A stretch of DNA of 18,648 nt from Smittium culicis (GCA_001970855.1 LSSN01000604.1:4283-22930); one strand, 5' to 3'. Counted from the first letter of the stretch, positions 1-10,886 are shown. Numbers and translations: made by a program. The notes: generated from the sequence alone by a model not told the origin.

Positions 1-150
1 TATTAGTATTAGTATTAGTATTAGTATTAGTATTAGTATTAGTATTAGTATTAGTATTAGTATTAGTATTAGTATTAGTATTAGTATTAGTATTAGTATT
101 AGTATTAGTATTAGTATTAGTATTAGTATTAGTATTAGTATTAGTATTAG
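1..150. repeat. TATTAG hexanucleotide tandem array, 25 perfect units
   Basis: Twenty-five uninterrupted copies of TATTAG fill the first 150 bases. They then degenerate into TAT trinucleotides before unique sequence begins at about 166. The array touches the window edge, so its true length is unknown. All copies are identical, which indicates recent expansion or an assembly-compressed microsatellite. The unit resembles a telomere repeat in size, but its strand orientation is wrong for a left chromosome end. Confidence 0.97.
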
Positions 151-2863
151 TATTATTATTATTGTATTTTCATCTACTCTAAATAAATTATATTCTTAGG
201 TACACCTCTTATCTCATGGATATATTAGCTAAATATTTTTTTCAAAAGTTTGTACAATTTTTTTTACACTTGAAAATTTTTTAAAATCTAAAAACCTTTA
301 GTAACTAATAGTCATTTAAATATATATATATTTGAAGCCAGCATATTTGTATCCAAAAAAAAAGTTTAGGAAATAAAAATCTTATCAAAAATATATCTTT
401 TAATTTTTTTAGACCAGAAATAGCTTATTTTTCAGCTAAAAAGTTAAACCATACCTAATTGAAATTAACATTCAGCTGATTAAAACACAAATAAAATATT
501 TTTTAGTAAAATTTAAATATATTAGAAACCACTTTGTAATACACAAACCACATTCTCAATTTTTTTTTTTGATTAATTATAATTTTTTTATATAATTTTC
601 GAGTATATTATTTAGATCGCTTTTATATAATTTGAAAATATGTAAACTAAAAATATATTTTATATCAGTATATCTTATGAATTATTCATTGTATTATTTT
701 ATGAAAAAAATATGTGAAAGATATGATTTATATGAGGCTTAGACATTTTTTTCTTATTTTTCAGTTCAAATCTATCATAGAAGGAAAATATTTATACATT
801 TAAGGTTTTTTTAGTGCTTATATAGTATTAAAAATTTAATATCTTGAAAAATCAAAAAATACATATAATAAAATTTTCTAAATTAAATAAATCAAAATAT
901 TCTTCGAAATCAAATAAAATCTAGAATTAATCGTATCATATGCTCTGTTTAGCTAAAAGTATCTTTTTATCATATAATTTTTCATTAAAAATCTAATCAA
1001 ACTTGATAAAATATAAACTCATGAAATCAAATATTAATATCTAAGCACTTTTTAAGCTACTAATATTTTAAATTTTAATATTATTACGAGTTAAAAAAGA
1101 TTTTAATTAAGATAATAATTTAAATGCTAATGAAGACTGATATTAAATAGATTTTTAATAAGATATACAATTTTTAAGCCTTATAAAATTAAAAAATTTA
1201 TAATTTAAATTGAAATGACGAATTGGGTAAAATAGTACTTTTTTTAATATATGAAGCAGGTCGAAGAACAAAATTAGAACCTGTTTTAGTAATATTAGAA
1301 GAAGATTAAAGTCTATTTCTACAAAAAAATAGAATAAAGATCGCTATTTGGTACCGTTATTAGAAAAAAATTTTAATTTATTTTTCATAATAATTTATTT
1401 TTATTAAAACAAAATTAAATTTTATGTGTTTTTTCTCTACTTACGAAATTTACCCGATTTCATAGGAAATTTCTGGCATAGTAAGTCTTCATATTATAAT
1501 AATAATAATAGAACCCTATTCGGAGATTTTAAGAATTGGTATTTTTTTTTTATTGCACAGATTTTGGTAGTTTGCTTTTAAAGCACTTAAACAGTCTTTT
1601 ATCTTGAAATAATTTAAATTTTGTACATGTTTATTGGAATTTTTCTATATTTTATAATATAATATAAATTGTTAATATTGATTTACACACAAATATTTTT
1701 TTTAAACTATGGGCTATTTTTACTAAATATCAAAAATAATTAAAAAGAATAAAATTGGCTGGTTTTACAAAGGAATTATGTAAAACTAAAAAATTAAGAT
1801 ACGAACCGTGTTTAATAATATTTATTTACCCCCTCCCCCCCCACAGTTAGATATATATAATCTCGCTGCTACTAAATTTGAAGAATTTTACTTTAAAATG
1901 AACCGATTTTTTTTCGTGATGAGAGTTTCGAGATTTTGATTATATATAAAATGATACTGATGATATATAATAAATTATTTATTTTTCATTTTTTATGTAA
2001 CACCATACCAACGATATTTGATATTCACAAATTCTTTTGAATTTAAACGATTTCTTGCTTTTTGGTTACTACTAATTGTCAATAAATCCAATTGGCCAAT
2101 ATATGGGGCGCGGTATTTGAATACAGCAAGTTGACTTAATTCTTGAACCAATTCTCAGTGGGTATGGAGCAGTATGGGCGGCGGAGGGGGGTCGGCTGAA
2201 GATTTTTTTTTTAATATTTTTTATCTTTTTAAATATTTTTTATTAGTTTTTTGTATACTTTTAAATTATTTTTAATAAATTCTGATTAAAAAAAAAACAA
2301 GTTTACTTAATACACCAATAACCCTAGTTTCCAGGCTTATTTTTGAAAAACTCAATTCGTTATTTTTTTTAAAAATAATCAGTTAGTTATGGAGGTCAAA
2401 AAAAAAATGATGAAATATCCAACCTTTTCAGGAGTTAACAATTTTTATTTAACCCTTTCCCGTCAGATTCTCATTAAAAAAGCATCACCATTGGTTCGCT
2501 TATAATATAAAATAAAGTTTATTTTTTGCAATTATTATTCAATATACCAATATTTCTAAAGTACTCGGAATCAAGGTAATATAATTGAACGCAGTTGGCT
2601 ATTTTTGATCTGCTAAAACCATATAACTAAATAACAATCTGAAAAATTAATATAAGATAATAATAAATTATTGGCGAATAAACTACATATATATCCAATA
2701 AAAAGTAAATATAAAATGACTTATCCAATTTTTTTTTAATATGTATAAGAGTGTTGGTCCTGGAAAAAGGTTAATTTAATTGAAATTTAGAAGGTTAATA
2801 GTATATAGGCTTAGTTATAAAACTTTATATTCACTAGTTATTGTATTTACTTCGAAAGCAATT
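151..2863. other. A+T-rich intergenic region, no gene recognised
   Basis: This stretch has no convincing gene on either strand. It is very A+T-rich, with many T and A homopolymers. It contains a C-tract (1829-1842), a G/C-rich island at about 2085-2200 with overlapping palindromes CCAATTGG and ATTGGCCAAT near 2089-2100, and a stop-poor coding-like scrap at 1214-1360. It is best read as intergenic or decayed repeat DNA. Confidence 0.6.
1214..1360 (+). pseudogene. Possible fossil coding fragment, unrecognised
   Basis: In one plus-strand frame, 49 codons are open except for a single TAA at 1307-1309, inside sequence where stops are otherwise dense. The translation before the stop has a mixed, protein-like composition (for example YEAGRRTKLEPVLVILEED), and after it comes SLFLQKNRIKIAIWYRY. 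There is no start codon, no flanking continuation that I could follow and no family that I recognise. It may be a scrap of a dead transposable element, or chance. Confidence 0.2.
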
Positions 2864-3119
2864 TTATTAATATGTGAGATTCTTTACGAAGAGAGCACAT
2901 TTATGTATAAAGAGTTACAGTGCACGAAATTTCATATTTAATTTTTTACCAGTAAATAAAGTTTAGTACATTTTTGGCAAATAATAATTACGGAACTAGA
3001 TGGATAATGGAAATGCCTTTTCTATTCCGTCAATAATATTAAAATTTTTTGTATGCCTAAGCCAATAACATTAAATTCAACAAAATGCTCTCTTCGTTCA
3101 GAATCCCCCATATTAATAA
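2864..3119. mobile_element. Short inverted-repeat element, MITE-like
   Basis: Two 34-base arms at 2864-2897 and 3086-3119 are reverse complements with only four mismatches. The inner 12 bases (ACGAAGAGAGCA against TGCTCTCTTCGT) and a GATTCT/AGAATC block match perfectly, as do the outer 11 bases (TTATTAATATG). The arms enclose 188 bases with no ORF of note. A 256-bp element with long terminal inverted repeats and no coding capacity is the form of a miniature inverted-repeat transposable element. The outermost TA could be a TA target duplication of the Tc1/mariner type, but because the ends are A+T-rich the exact boundary and duplication are not settled. A hairpin-forming non-mobile repeat is the alternative. 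Confidence 0.5.
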
Positions 3120-3345
3120 GATGCGATATTTGTTATTGATTGGAATTTGTGAATTGTATTTTTCTGGTCCGAGTTGGTAGGCGTAATCCTGTGTGGTTAA
3201 CATTATGTATAAAGTATAACATTAAAATTTTAACATAATTTCGTTCTCTATAGCTAATCTTATATTTGTGATATGGAATAAATTTTCAATGATTATGTTT
3301 AAAAAAATATTAGTGATGTTAAGCATCGTTTACTATTGGATGTGG

Positions 3346-3717
3346 TTATGATATGCGTGAGTTTTCAATAAATATGCTTAAAAGCGGAGTGAAAACTCTT
3401 AATCTAAACATTAACAGCTTGGGGTAGTAGTGCAGCCTATTGAATTTAGTCTTATGTTTAGAGTGTGATAAATTTGGACAAATAAAAACACCTAACACTA
3501 AAGAAATATTAGGCCTTGCCCCAAATCTAGCCATTAATTTGCTCATAAAGCAGTAATTTTTGCAAATATTTTCTTTTTTTAAAAAAAACTTTAATTTATT
3601 TGCTAGATTTAAACCAAACCTCATGGGGGCTGTTTTTTTGGGTTTGCCTGCTTTATTCAAGGCTAATTTTGAAGTAAAAGTAATATTGAATACCTCTAAA
3701 TGACTATTAGTTCTCAA
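3346..3717 (-). CDS. Unrecognised 123-codon ORF, doubtful
   Basis: An open frame on the minus strand encodes a basic 123-residue product with no domain that I recognise. Its surroundings are less A+T-rich than the flanks, which is the main reason to list it. It has no visible splice context, no clear promoter, and lies between the inverted-repeat element and the 5' end of the ATPase gene. The stretch MARFGARPNISLVLGVFICP looks protein-like rather than low-complexity. A short inverted repeat (GAGTTTTCA at 3359-3367, TGAAAACTC at 3390-3398) sits at its 3' end. It could be a transposon remnant or a chance ORF. Confidence 0.15.
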   Translation of the reverse strand: MRTNSHLEVFNITFTSKLALNKAGKPKKTAPMRFGLNLANKLKFFLKKENICKNYCFMSKLMARFGARPNISLVLGVFICPNLSHSKHKTKFNRLHYYPKLLMFRLRVFTPLLSIFIENSRIS

Positions 3718-3806
3718 AACTAGTTTAAATTCAAATAAAACCTATCTATTCTAATTACACGCCTTTGCTTTAATTAACCGATAATTGTCAAAAGTAACTA
3801 TATTCA

Positions 3807-3835
3807 ATGAGCTAATGTATACTTTATATAAATGA
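3807..3835 (+). promoter_or_regulatory. Two chained upstream ORFs before the ATPase start
   Basis: ATG AGC TAA (3807-3815) shares its last base with a second ATG at 3815. That second frame runs six codons and stops at TGA 3833-3835, overlapping the proposed main ATG at 3832 as ATGA. If the transcript includes this leader, both uORFs end exactly where the next start begins, which could lower translation or force reinitiation. A TATA-like TATATAAAT lies in the same place (3826-3834). If that is the real promoter, transcription begins downstream and the uORFs are irrelevant. Confidence 0.3.
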
Positions 3836-6800
3836 ATAAATACCACAAAAAAAATGACTCAGAATTATCTGGTAAGATTGCTGCGAATTCCAGCAGCGTA
3901 AAGCTAAGCTATTCTAGCGTAATCCCAGAATCTACAAAGAACACAGCTGAGCCTATATGTATGTTTTATTCAATTTTTCTACAATTATAATCAAACTTCA
4001 TAAATCTAAAAGATAATTATACTTTTGGCGATTCTACTTTTTTACCTCATTACCCAGTTATCAGGAATGTAAACAGTAGCACCAATTTAGCCGATAAACA
4101 ATTAATCTCCCCTCAAACACCACTTCTAAGTTTTGTATCAGGCGATTGTCGCTCCCTCAGCCCCTTTGATTTGAATTCCTCAAATCAATCAGCAGGTATT
4201 TAGTCTTTTTATTTGTATTTATATTTGAGTTTACCTATTTTTAATTTTATTTAAAACTTCTGTTTTAATTAAATTAAATTAAATTAAATTAAATTAAATA
4301 ATTATTTAATTACCCAGTTTCCTTTATTTAATATTTTGTTTTTAGGTATCAAAAATAGTGGAAATTCTTTCTCTTCTAAGCCAAGCTATATACAGAAATC
4401 AGCTTATGGTTCAAACCCAAAGGATACTTGTAATTTGATTTATTTTAATTTTTTTTTTTTGATATGAATTTTAACTGAAAGTTTATAAGTTCCGATTACT
4501 AAGCTTTCAGCTATCCTTATCTCATTTCTATATGATGATTTTTATGGTTAGATAATTATTACACTGATGATGATTCTTCTTTAGATACTGACCTAGATTC
4601 CCCCAAAAGCATTATGTTTGAGAACTCGGAATTTAAAGGCAAAAAAGCAAATTCAACAGATGCGGATATTTCGTTTTTATATAATCAAGATCTAGAAGAT
4701 ACTCCCACCGAAGATTTTAGCGACTATAATCCAACTTTAGATCAATATCAACCAAACGAAGATTCAATGCAGCAAGAGATTTTACTAATCCAGGAGGATA
4801 TAAAAATTAGCATACAGGGAATGACTGAAAATAAATTATTTTCTATTATATTTAAGATTCTCTGCTTTCTATCTTTAGGTTTTTTATACATGCTTAGCCA
4901 TTGGTTTCCGAAAAAAAAGATCCTATACACCATGGATAAATGTTTTTTATCGAGTGCTGATTTTATATTCGTATCTAGTAGCACTGGTGAAATTAGCTTG
5001 GAAAAGGTTGAGCATATTTTTTATGGAGGTAAATTAGAAGATTTATTTGGAGATATTTCTGCTCGCGGTCCATTGTCTGACAAAAAAAATGCCGCTATTT
5101 ACAAAGTTCAAGTTTTCGAATACCGCCACCATCGCTTTATTTATCACCCATTTTTGAACAAGTTTTTATCAAATGGTATATGGAAATCAAGAGCTTGGGT
5201 TGTTGAGCCAATTTCTGTTCGTGAAGGGCTTTCAGTTTCCCAAAGAAATTTACAATTTGATGTTTTCGGCTACAACGACATTATTATTCCAGAAAAATCA
5301 ACTGTAGAACTGTTGATCAGTGAAGTTCTACACCCTTTCTATGTATTTCAAATAGCAAGTGTTATTCTTTGGACCTATGATGAATACATTTATTATGCAT
5401 CTTGCATTCTCCTTATTTCCACAGTCTCGGTATTTGTTAGTTTATTTGAAACAAAACGGAATGTCAGGAAAATACAAGAGATGGCCAAGTTTGAATGTTC
5501 TGTTGAAACTTTTAGGGATGGAATCTGGCGCTCAATTTCCTCTCTTGAGCTTGTTCCTGGTGACGTAATAAGTATATCTGACCCAAAAATGACTACAATT
5601 CCTTGTGATGCCGTTGTTCTTGAAGGTAACTGCATAACAAATGAGAGTATGCTGACAGGCGAATCCGTCCCAGTTGCAAAAACTCCAGCACACCACGATA
5701 CTTTTGATAAAATTGACTTGATTGACCCTACATTCTCTGTCGAAGTTTCGAAGCATGTAATCTTTTCAGGTACTAATTTGATAAGATCCAAGAGAAATGA
5801 GATTGGATTGGGAGGTAAGAAATGGATTAACTTAGACCCGTCAAGCAAAAATTTCAACTCAGAAAACGAGTCTATTCTACCCGCAAAAGCTACAGCATTA
5901 GTTGTTAGAACTGGTTTTAATACCACTAAAGGAGTTTTGATTCGCTCAATTTTATTTCCACGTCAAAACAAATTTAAGCTTTACGAAGATGCTTTCAAAT
6001 TTATCGGAGTTCTTTCACTCATAGCTTTTTTAGGGTTTTTAGCCAGCGTTGCCAATTTTTTAAGACTAGGAATTAGTACTGGTGTAATTATCATTCGTGC
6101 TCTTGATTTGATTACTGTAGCAGTTCCACCAGCTTTGCCCGCTTCTATGTCGATTGGAACTTCATTCGCCTTAAACAGGCTGAGAGAGAAGCTTATTTAT
6201 TGTATTTCCCCATCAAGAATTAACGTTTGCGGTAGAGTTAATCTAGTAGGTTTTGATAAAACTGGAACAATTACCGAAGAAGGCCTTGATGTTCTAGGAA
6301 TACAAACTAGTTGCTCTGAAAATAACCAATTAGGAGAACTTATTAAGGATATAGAGCTTCTTTCAATGGATATAAGTGACTCTAGTTCTCAGAGTACGCC
6401 AAGTTTAAGCATGCTTGACCTAGGAAATTTAAATTTGCTAAACGCTATTGCGACTTGTCACTCAATAAATCTTGTTTCGGGTACATTTATAGGCGATCCG
6501 CTTGATATTAAAATGTTTGAAAGTACTGGATGGGTTCTAGAAGAGCATGATTCTGAAACTATTAAGAATGAAACTGTATCCTTTGGCGATAAAGTAAAAT
6601 TAGGAAATAAGAGTAAGGCAGCACTACCCACAGTAGTTAGACCTCCAATTAGACAAAGTAGCAGTAGCCCCCCACTTGGAAACGATTTAGAGCTAGACGA
6701 GCTAGGTATAGTTAAAAAATTCGACTTTTTGCCATCATTACGAAGGATGAGCGTCATTGTTAGAAAGCTTGGAGATAAGCAATTCCAATGCTACGTCAAG

Positions 6801-8885
6801 GGTGCACCAGAGACTATCAAATCTCTAAGTATACAGTCTACTATTCCTAAAGACTTTTCAAAAAAACTGTCAGAGTTCACACACAATGGATACCGCGTAC
6901 TTGCTGTAGGCGGGAAGATGAGTAATATGTCATGGCCAGATGCACAAAAAGCAAAACGCGAACAAATTGAATGCGAATTGGTATTTTTAGGGTTTGTCAT
7001 ATTTGAAAATAAGCTTAAACCAACTTCAGAGCCAGTTTTGAACGAGCTTAAAACTGCACGAATCAGATCGCTTATGTGCACTGGCGACAATCCATTAACA
7101 GCAATTAGCGTTGCAAGACAATGTAATATGGTACGTGAAACAACTAGAATTTTTATGCCGAGATTACTTCGCCTAAACCCACAAAGTATTTATGATTACG
7201 ATGCTAGCTTTTTTAATGCCAGATTTATAGTACTTTGGCAAGATGTTGATGATCCATATCGAATTCTTGACCCACACTCTCTTGAACCACTAATATGTAA
7301 AAGAGTAGACTATTCATGTATAGATTTTGATGCTTCTGAAGAGGTAATGAGTGCAGACCATCCTCTACAACTTGTTAGTAACCCGATAATCGATTTTAAG
7401 CTCGTTAAATCCAGAGATTATGCACTTGCAATAACCGGTGATATTTTTAGACATATTGTTGATAAAGAGCCCAAAGAGAAGCTACATAAAGTTTTAATGT
7501 TGGGATCTGTTTATGCAAGAATGTCTCCAGACGAAAAGGGCGAGCTTATGGAGCTTCTTCAAGAGATAGGATATTGTACCGCATTTTGTGGAGATGGAGC
7601 TAACGATTGCAGCGCGCTTAAATCAGCGGACATAGGAATTTCGCTAAGTGAAGCGGAATCAAGTGTTGCAGCACCTTTTACATCCAAAACAAGTGACATT
7701 CGGTGCGTTTTGGACGTTATTAAAGAAGGGAGAGCATCTTTAGTAACGAGTTTTAGTTGCTTTAAATACATGGCATGTTACAGTATGATCCAGTTTACCT
7801 CTGTTAGTTTGCTTTTCCAGTTTGCAGGACTTATGGGAGATTTCCAGTTTCTGTTTATTGACTTGTTCATAATATTTCCTTTATCAGTGTGCATGGCCAG
7901 AACCAAGCCATATCACAAGATAGTTGTAAAACCGCCATCAGCAAGTTTGATGAGTAAAAAGGTACTAACATCGCTTATATTCCTGGTATTGATCTGCTTC
8001 TTTTTCCAAGTTTATGTGTTTAATTTGGTTAAAAAGCAAAGCTTTTATAGCCCACCTTCGCACTCCTATCCTGGTAACGAAGAGGAGATAATAATATACA
8101 GCTATGAGAACACGGTATTATTTATGTTATCCTCATTTCAGTATATTTATATTGGATGGGTGCTAAGTATTGGTAAACCGTATCGACAGTCGAACTTTAC
8201 TAACTATTCGTTTGTAGCATCATTTTTTATTTTGATGATAATTGCTATAATCGATACTGTACATCCAGATGGAAAGATAAGCGAAATATTCCAGCTTGTG
8301 GATATACCAATGAGCTTTAGAATAGTTATTTTGAAACTATCGGCAGCAGGATTTTTCATAAGCTGGTTAGGAGAGCAGTATTTGTTCGCGAAGATAGCGC
8401 CATATCTAGCATGGACAACAAGAGCATCAAAAACAGTTTTAGGAGGTATATTAGCTAGATATAATGGTAGATATCAATCTGTATCTCAGGAAAACGATGA
8501 TAGTGACGAGAGCAATAATGAGGGACATAACAGAACAGATATTCTCGAGCAATACCAACGAATTTTTGATCCTGATAAGAGTTTCAATCCATATACTAAT
8601 AATGGGAATAGCTGTGACGAGTATTTGATTTCGGGGGCAGCTGACAGCAGCAGTAGTAGCAATGGCGATGGGTCTAGAAATTCAAATAGAGATAATAGCA
8701 AAAGGAGTTGGTTTAGTAGGAGAAATAGTATGAGAGAATCGAGTGGCAATGGAAAGTTTAGCGAATTGTCGTCATGGCTTGAAATGGGACTGAAAATGAA
8801 ACCAATTAACAATATTGGTAAAAAGAAGAACGTGAAGCCTTATAAAAAGATATTGAATGATTTGGGAAAACCTCATATTCACTGA
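3832..8885 (+). CDS. P5B-type P-type ATPase (Ypk9/ATP13A family)
   Basis: Polytopic pump of the P5B family, whose characterised members (yeast Ypk9, human ATP13A2) act at vacuole/lysosome membranes; ATP13A2 exports polyamines. My model joins exons 3832-3958, 4058-4195, 4346-4429 and 4552 (or 4585)-8885 through phase-1 introns, giving 1560 (or 1549) residues. The long exon alone is open from ATG 4614 (1423 residues). Numbered from that Met: N-terminal membrane hairpin about 77-98, TGES 348-351, PPALP 505-509 in M4 (the P5B form; P5A has PPELP), DKTGT with phospho-Asp 548, KGAPE 729-733, TGD 823-825, GDGAND 993-998, then C-terminal membrane helices with Asp1083 in GDFQFLFID. The N-terminus is acidic and disordered. 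The tail (about 1342-1381) is Ser/Asn-rich. All catalytic residues are intact. The family call is secure; the first three exons are inferred. Confidence 0.93.
4265..4300. repeat. TTAAA pentanucleotide microsatellite in ATPase intron 2
   Basis: About seven tandem TTAAA-type units lie within the proposed second intron (4196-4345) of the P5B ATPase gene. They make up much of that intron and are likely to vary in length between strains. Confidence 0.85.
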
Positions 8886-9740
8886 TACTTTCCAAGACTT
8901 TTGAAAAAATTATTTTATTTTATTTTCCCGCCTTAAGATTATTATTATAGCTCTTTATTATTATTTATTTATTTATTTTTTACTGTTTTGATTTATAGAT
9001 ATAATGTTTTTTACAATTTATTTAAAATTTATTTTCAGCACCATTGAGTTTATTAAATATAATTTAAAAGAATAATAAAAATTTAGTTGAACTCCATCAA
9101 CAAGGTAAAAAAATTAAAAAAGCAAAGATTCAACTAACCCCGTCTCAATGGTTGTAGCGGAGAGTTAATATGGATTATAAGACTTTTAATTTCTACACAT
9201 TTATTTTCAATTTTAAAGTTGACTTTATTAAATTAACTATGTTTTTAAATTTTGGATTATGGTTTTTTAACTATTACTGTTATATTCTTAATAGAGTGTA
9301 TCCTATAAAATACCTTTTAATTGGAGTATAGATTTCATAGATGTAACTATTTTTATGTGATAATAACACGTTTAATATCAAGCTTAAAATAGAGAAAAAG
9401 GCTAAACTAAATCATTTTTTTATTAGCTTTGATTATTATTCTTTGGGGCAGTGTTTTTCTTTGAAGAAAACATATTACCTGTTCTCAATTTACATAGAAT
9501 CTGGGAAAATATAATAGCATGTTTTTAAATAGTTATGTTTTGTTAATATTAACTAATATTTAATACTACAATAATTAATTGTGAATTAGCGAGCTATAAT
9601 GTTTATTGCATTTGATTAAAAAATGGTGTGCAGTTGTGATTTTTTTATCAATACTAGGGCATAAAACTCTAATTCTGATGTTTATATTAGCAGTTAGATT
9701 CATGATGAGAATACGACCCAGTTGTTGGGTAGCTGATTTA

Positions 9741-10104
9741 GATTTCTTGTAATCTATTGACCAAAATCTAAGCTTTGTTACATATATGCATACTATTCGC
9801 TTGGACTGTTAAATAGATAAATAGATAATAGCTAATTTTAGCTATTATTTAGCATCCATCTATCCTATCATTCAGAGACAAAATGCAGAATTTGATCAGC
9901 CAATAGTAAAGCTATTCAGCGAGATGTTCATATAATAGTATCGACTTTTTATTTACAAGTAATTTATAATAGGGTAAACATTCATTAAAAAAAACAAATG
10001 AATAGTGTTGGAAAATGAAAATGTTAGCCAATCGATACATAGCCTTAGTATTATTTCGTCTGTCTATACTATTGGGTACCACATAGATAGATTACAAGCA
10101 AATC
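9741..10104. repeat. Second inverted-repeat-bounded segment, about 364 bp
   Basis: GATTT followed by CTTGTAATCTAT (9741-9757) matches the reverse complement of 10087-10104, 17 of 18 positions with one inserted base. The spacing and non-coding interior resemble a short non-autonomous transposon, but the arms are short and no target duplication is evident, so this is weaker than the element at 2864-3119. Confidence 0.25.
9825..9848. repeat. Perfect 11-bp stem hairpin
   Basis: ATAATAGCTAA and its exact reverse complement TTAGCTATTAT are separated by two bases. It lies inside a longer region bounded by a second inverted repeat (9741-9757 and 10087-10104). No gene is adjacent, so a terminator role is unlikely. 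Confidence 0.6.
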
Positions 10105-10617
10105 ATTGGCCGAAGAAATAACAAATTAGAGTAAAAATTTTTTTATTAGTTTTAAAATTAGCGGAAGTGGAGGAGAGATAGCGAGTAGTAGATAATTTTT
10201 TAGGAGCTAAAAGCTGGCTTTATTAATGGACAGTTAATAAGTGTACAGATAGATATTAAATAAAAGGTAAAAATCGTACGATGATAGTCATAGATTGCTG
10301 AATTATACGCTATATTTTATCACATATTTATAATTGCTCAGGCGCCTAACCGTTTTATTCTAGCCGGAGATACACAACTTAGTCGCTTTCCCCCATCAAT
10401 ACACACGACTCCCTTCACTATCATTCTTTTGCTTTTAATTTAGAAAATATATTTATTCTATAGATCGAATCCAAGACAAATCAGTCCCCCGTATCTCATA
10501 CTCCTTCAAACGTTCTTTTTTAATTTGCTATTTTTCGGTCGGCTCTGCATATTTGCTAAATTGAAAAATTTCATAGTTAAAAGTGAAAATATTCGGCTGC
10601 AAAAGAATACTTATAGG

Positions 10618-10624
10618 TATAAAT
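10618..10624 (+). promoter_or_regulatory. TATA-like box upstream of the 69-residue gene
   Basis: TATAAAT lies 268 bases before the ATG at 10887. No ATG occurs between about 10650 and that start, so the ORF would begin at the first AUG of a transcript initiated just downstream of this box. Confidence 0.35.
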
Positions 10625-10886
10625 GATCAACGTACCTTTTTCCAGCACAGAAATTTAAACTCGCCTTATATCGACTACAAGAAAAAAAGTATACACATTT
10701 AATCAAATCCTTCAAGTAGCAGAAAACATATTTTTTTAAAAGTAAAAAAAAAAAAGTATAATAAGCAGCTTATCACACACGAAATTACACCACAAGCTAC
10801 TCATAATACTAACAGTGTTCCAAAAATCTGTTTTTTTTTTATAAAAAAATCTTCGATTTAGCTATTAAAAGAAGAGAGAAAAAAAC

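Larger units (their letters stand above)
8886..10886. other. Intergenic region between ATPase and small membrane-protein gene
   Basis: No gene is supported here. The first part holds the ATPase 3' UTR, with T/A-rich tracts, a TTTA microsatellite near 8950-8982 and an AATAAA at about 9074-9079. Further on are inverted repeats (9083-9091 with 9129-9137; 9741-9757 with 10087-10104; hairpin 9825-9848). From about 10300 the sequence becomes less A+T-rich and pyrimidine-rich, consistent with the promoter and leader of the next gene. A 23-codon ORF at 10015-10086 encodes a hydrophobic signal-like peptide but has no other support. Confidence 0.6.

Noticed and set aside
1..150. Telomere at the left end
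   Set aside because: At a true left end the plus strand should carry the C-rich strand, with the G-bearing strand running outward. Here the G-bearing TATTAG strand reads inward, and the unit has only one G.
4494..4551. Acceptor CAG at 4508-4510 as the ATPase exon 4 start
   Set aside because: Although it has a good branch site, the only compatible phase reaches a TAG at 4549-4551, before the conserved coding region.
5393..5926. 177-codon minus-strand ORF
   Set aside because: It lies wholly inside the ATPase core, whose sense-strand translation carries the conserved TGES region; it is an antisense shadow.
8486..8812. 108-codon Leu/Ser-rich minus-strand ORF
   Set aside because: It is the antisense of the Ser/Asn-rich low-complexity tail of the ATPase, which explains its composition.
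9083..9175. tRNA or other structured RNA around the GTTGA/TCAAC hairpins
   Set aside because: I could not fold acceptor, D, anticodon and T arms on either strand, and no A or B box is evident.
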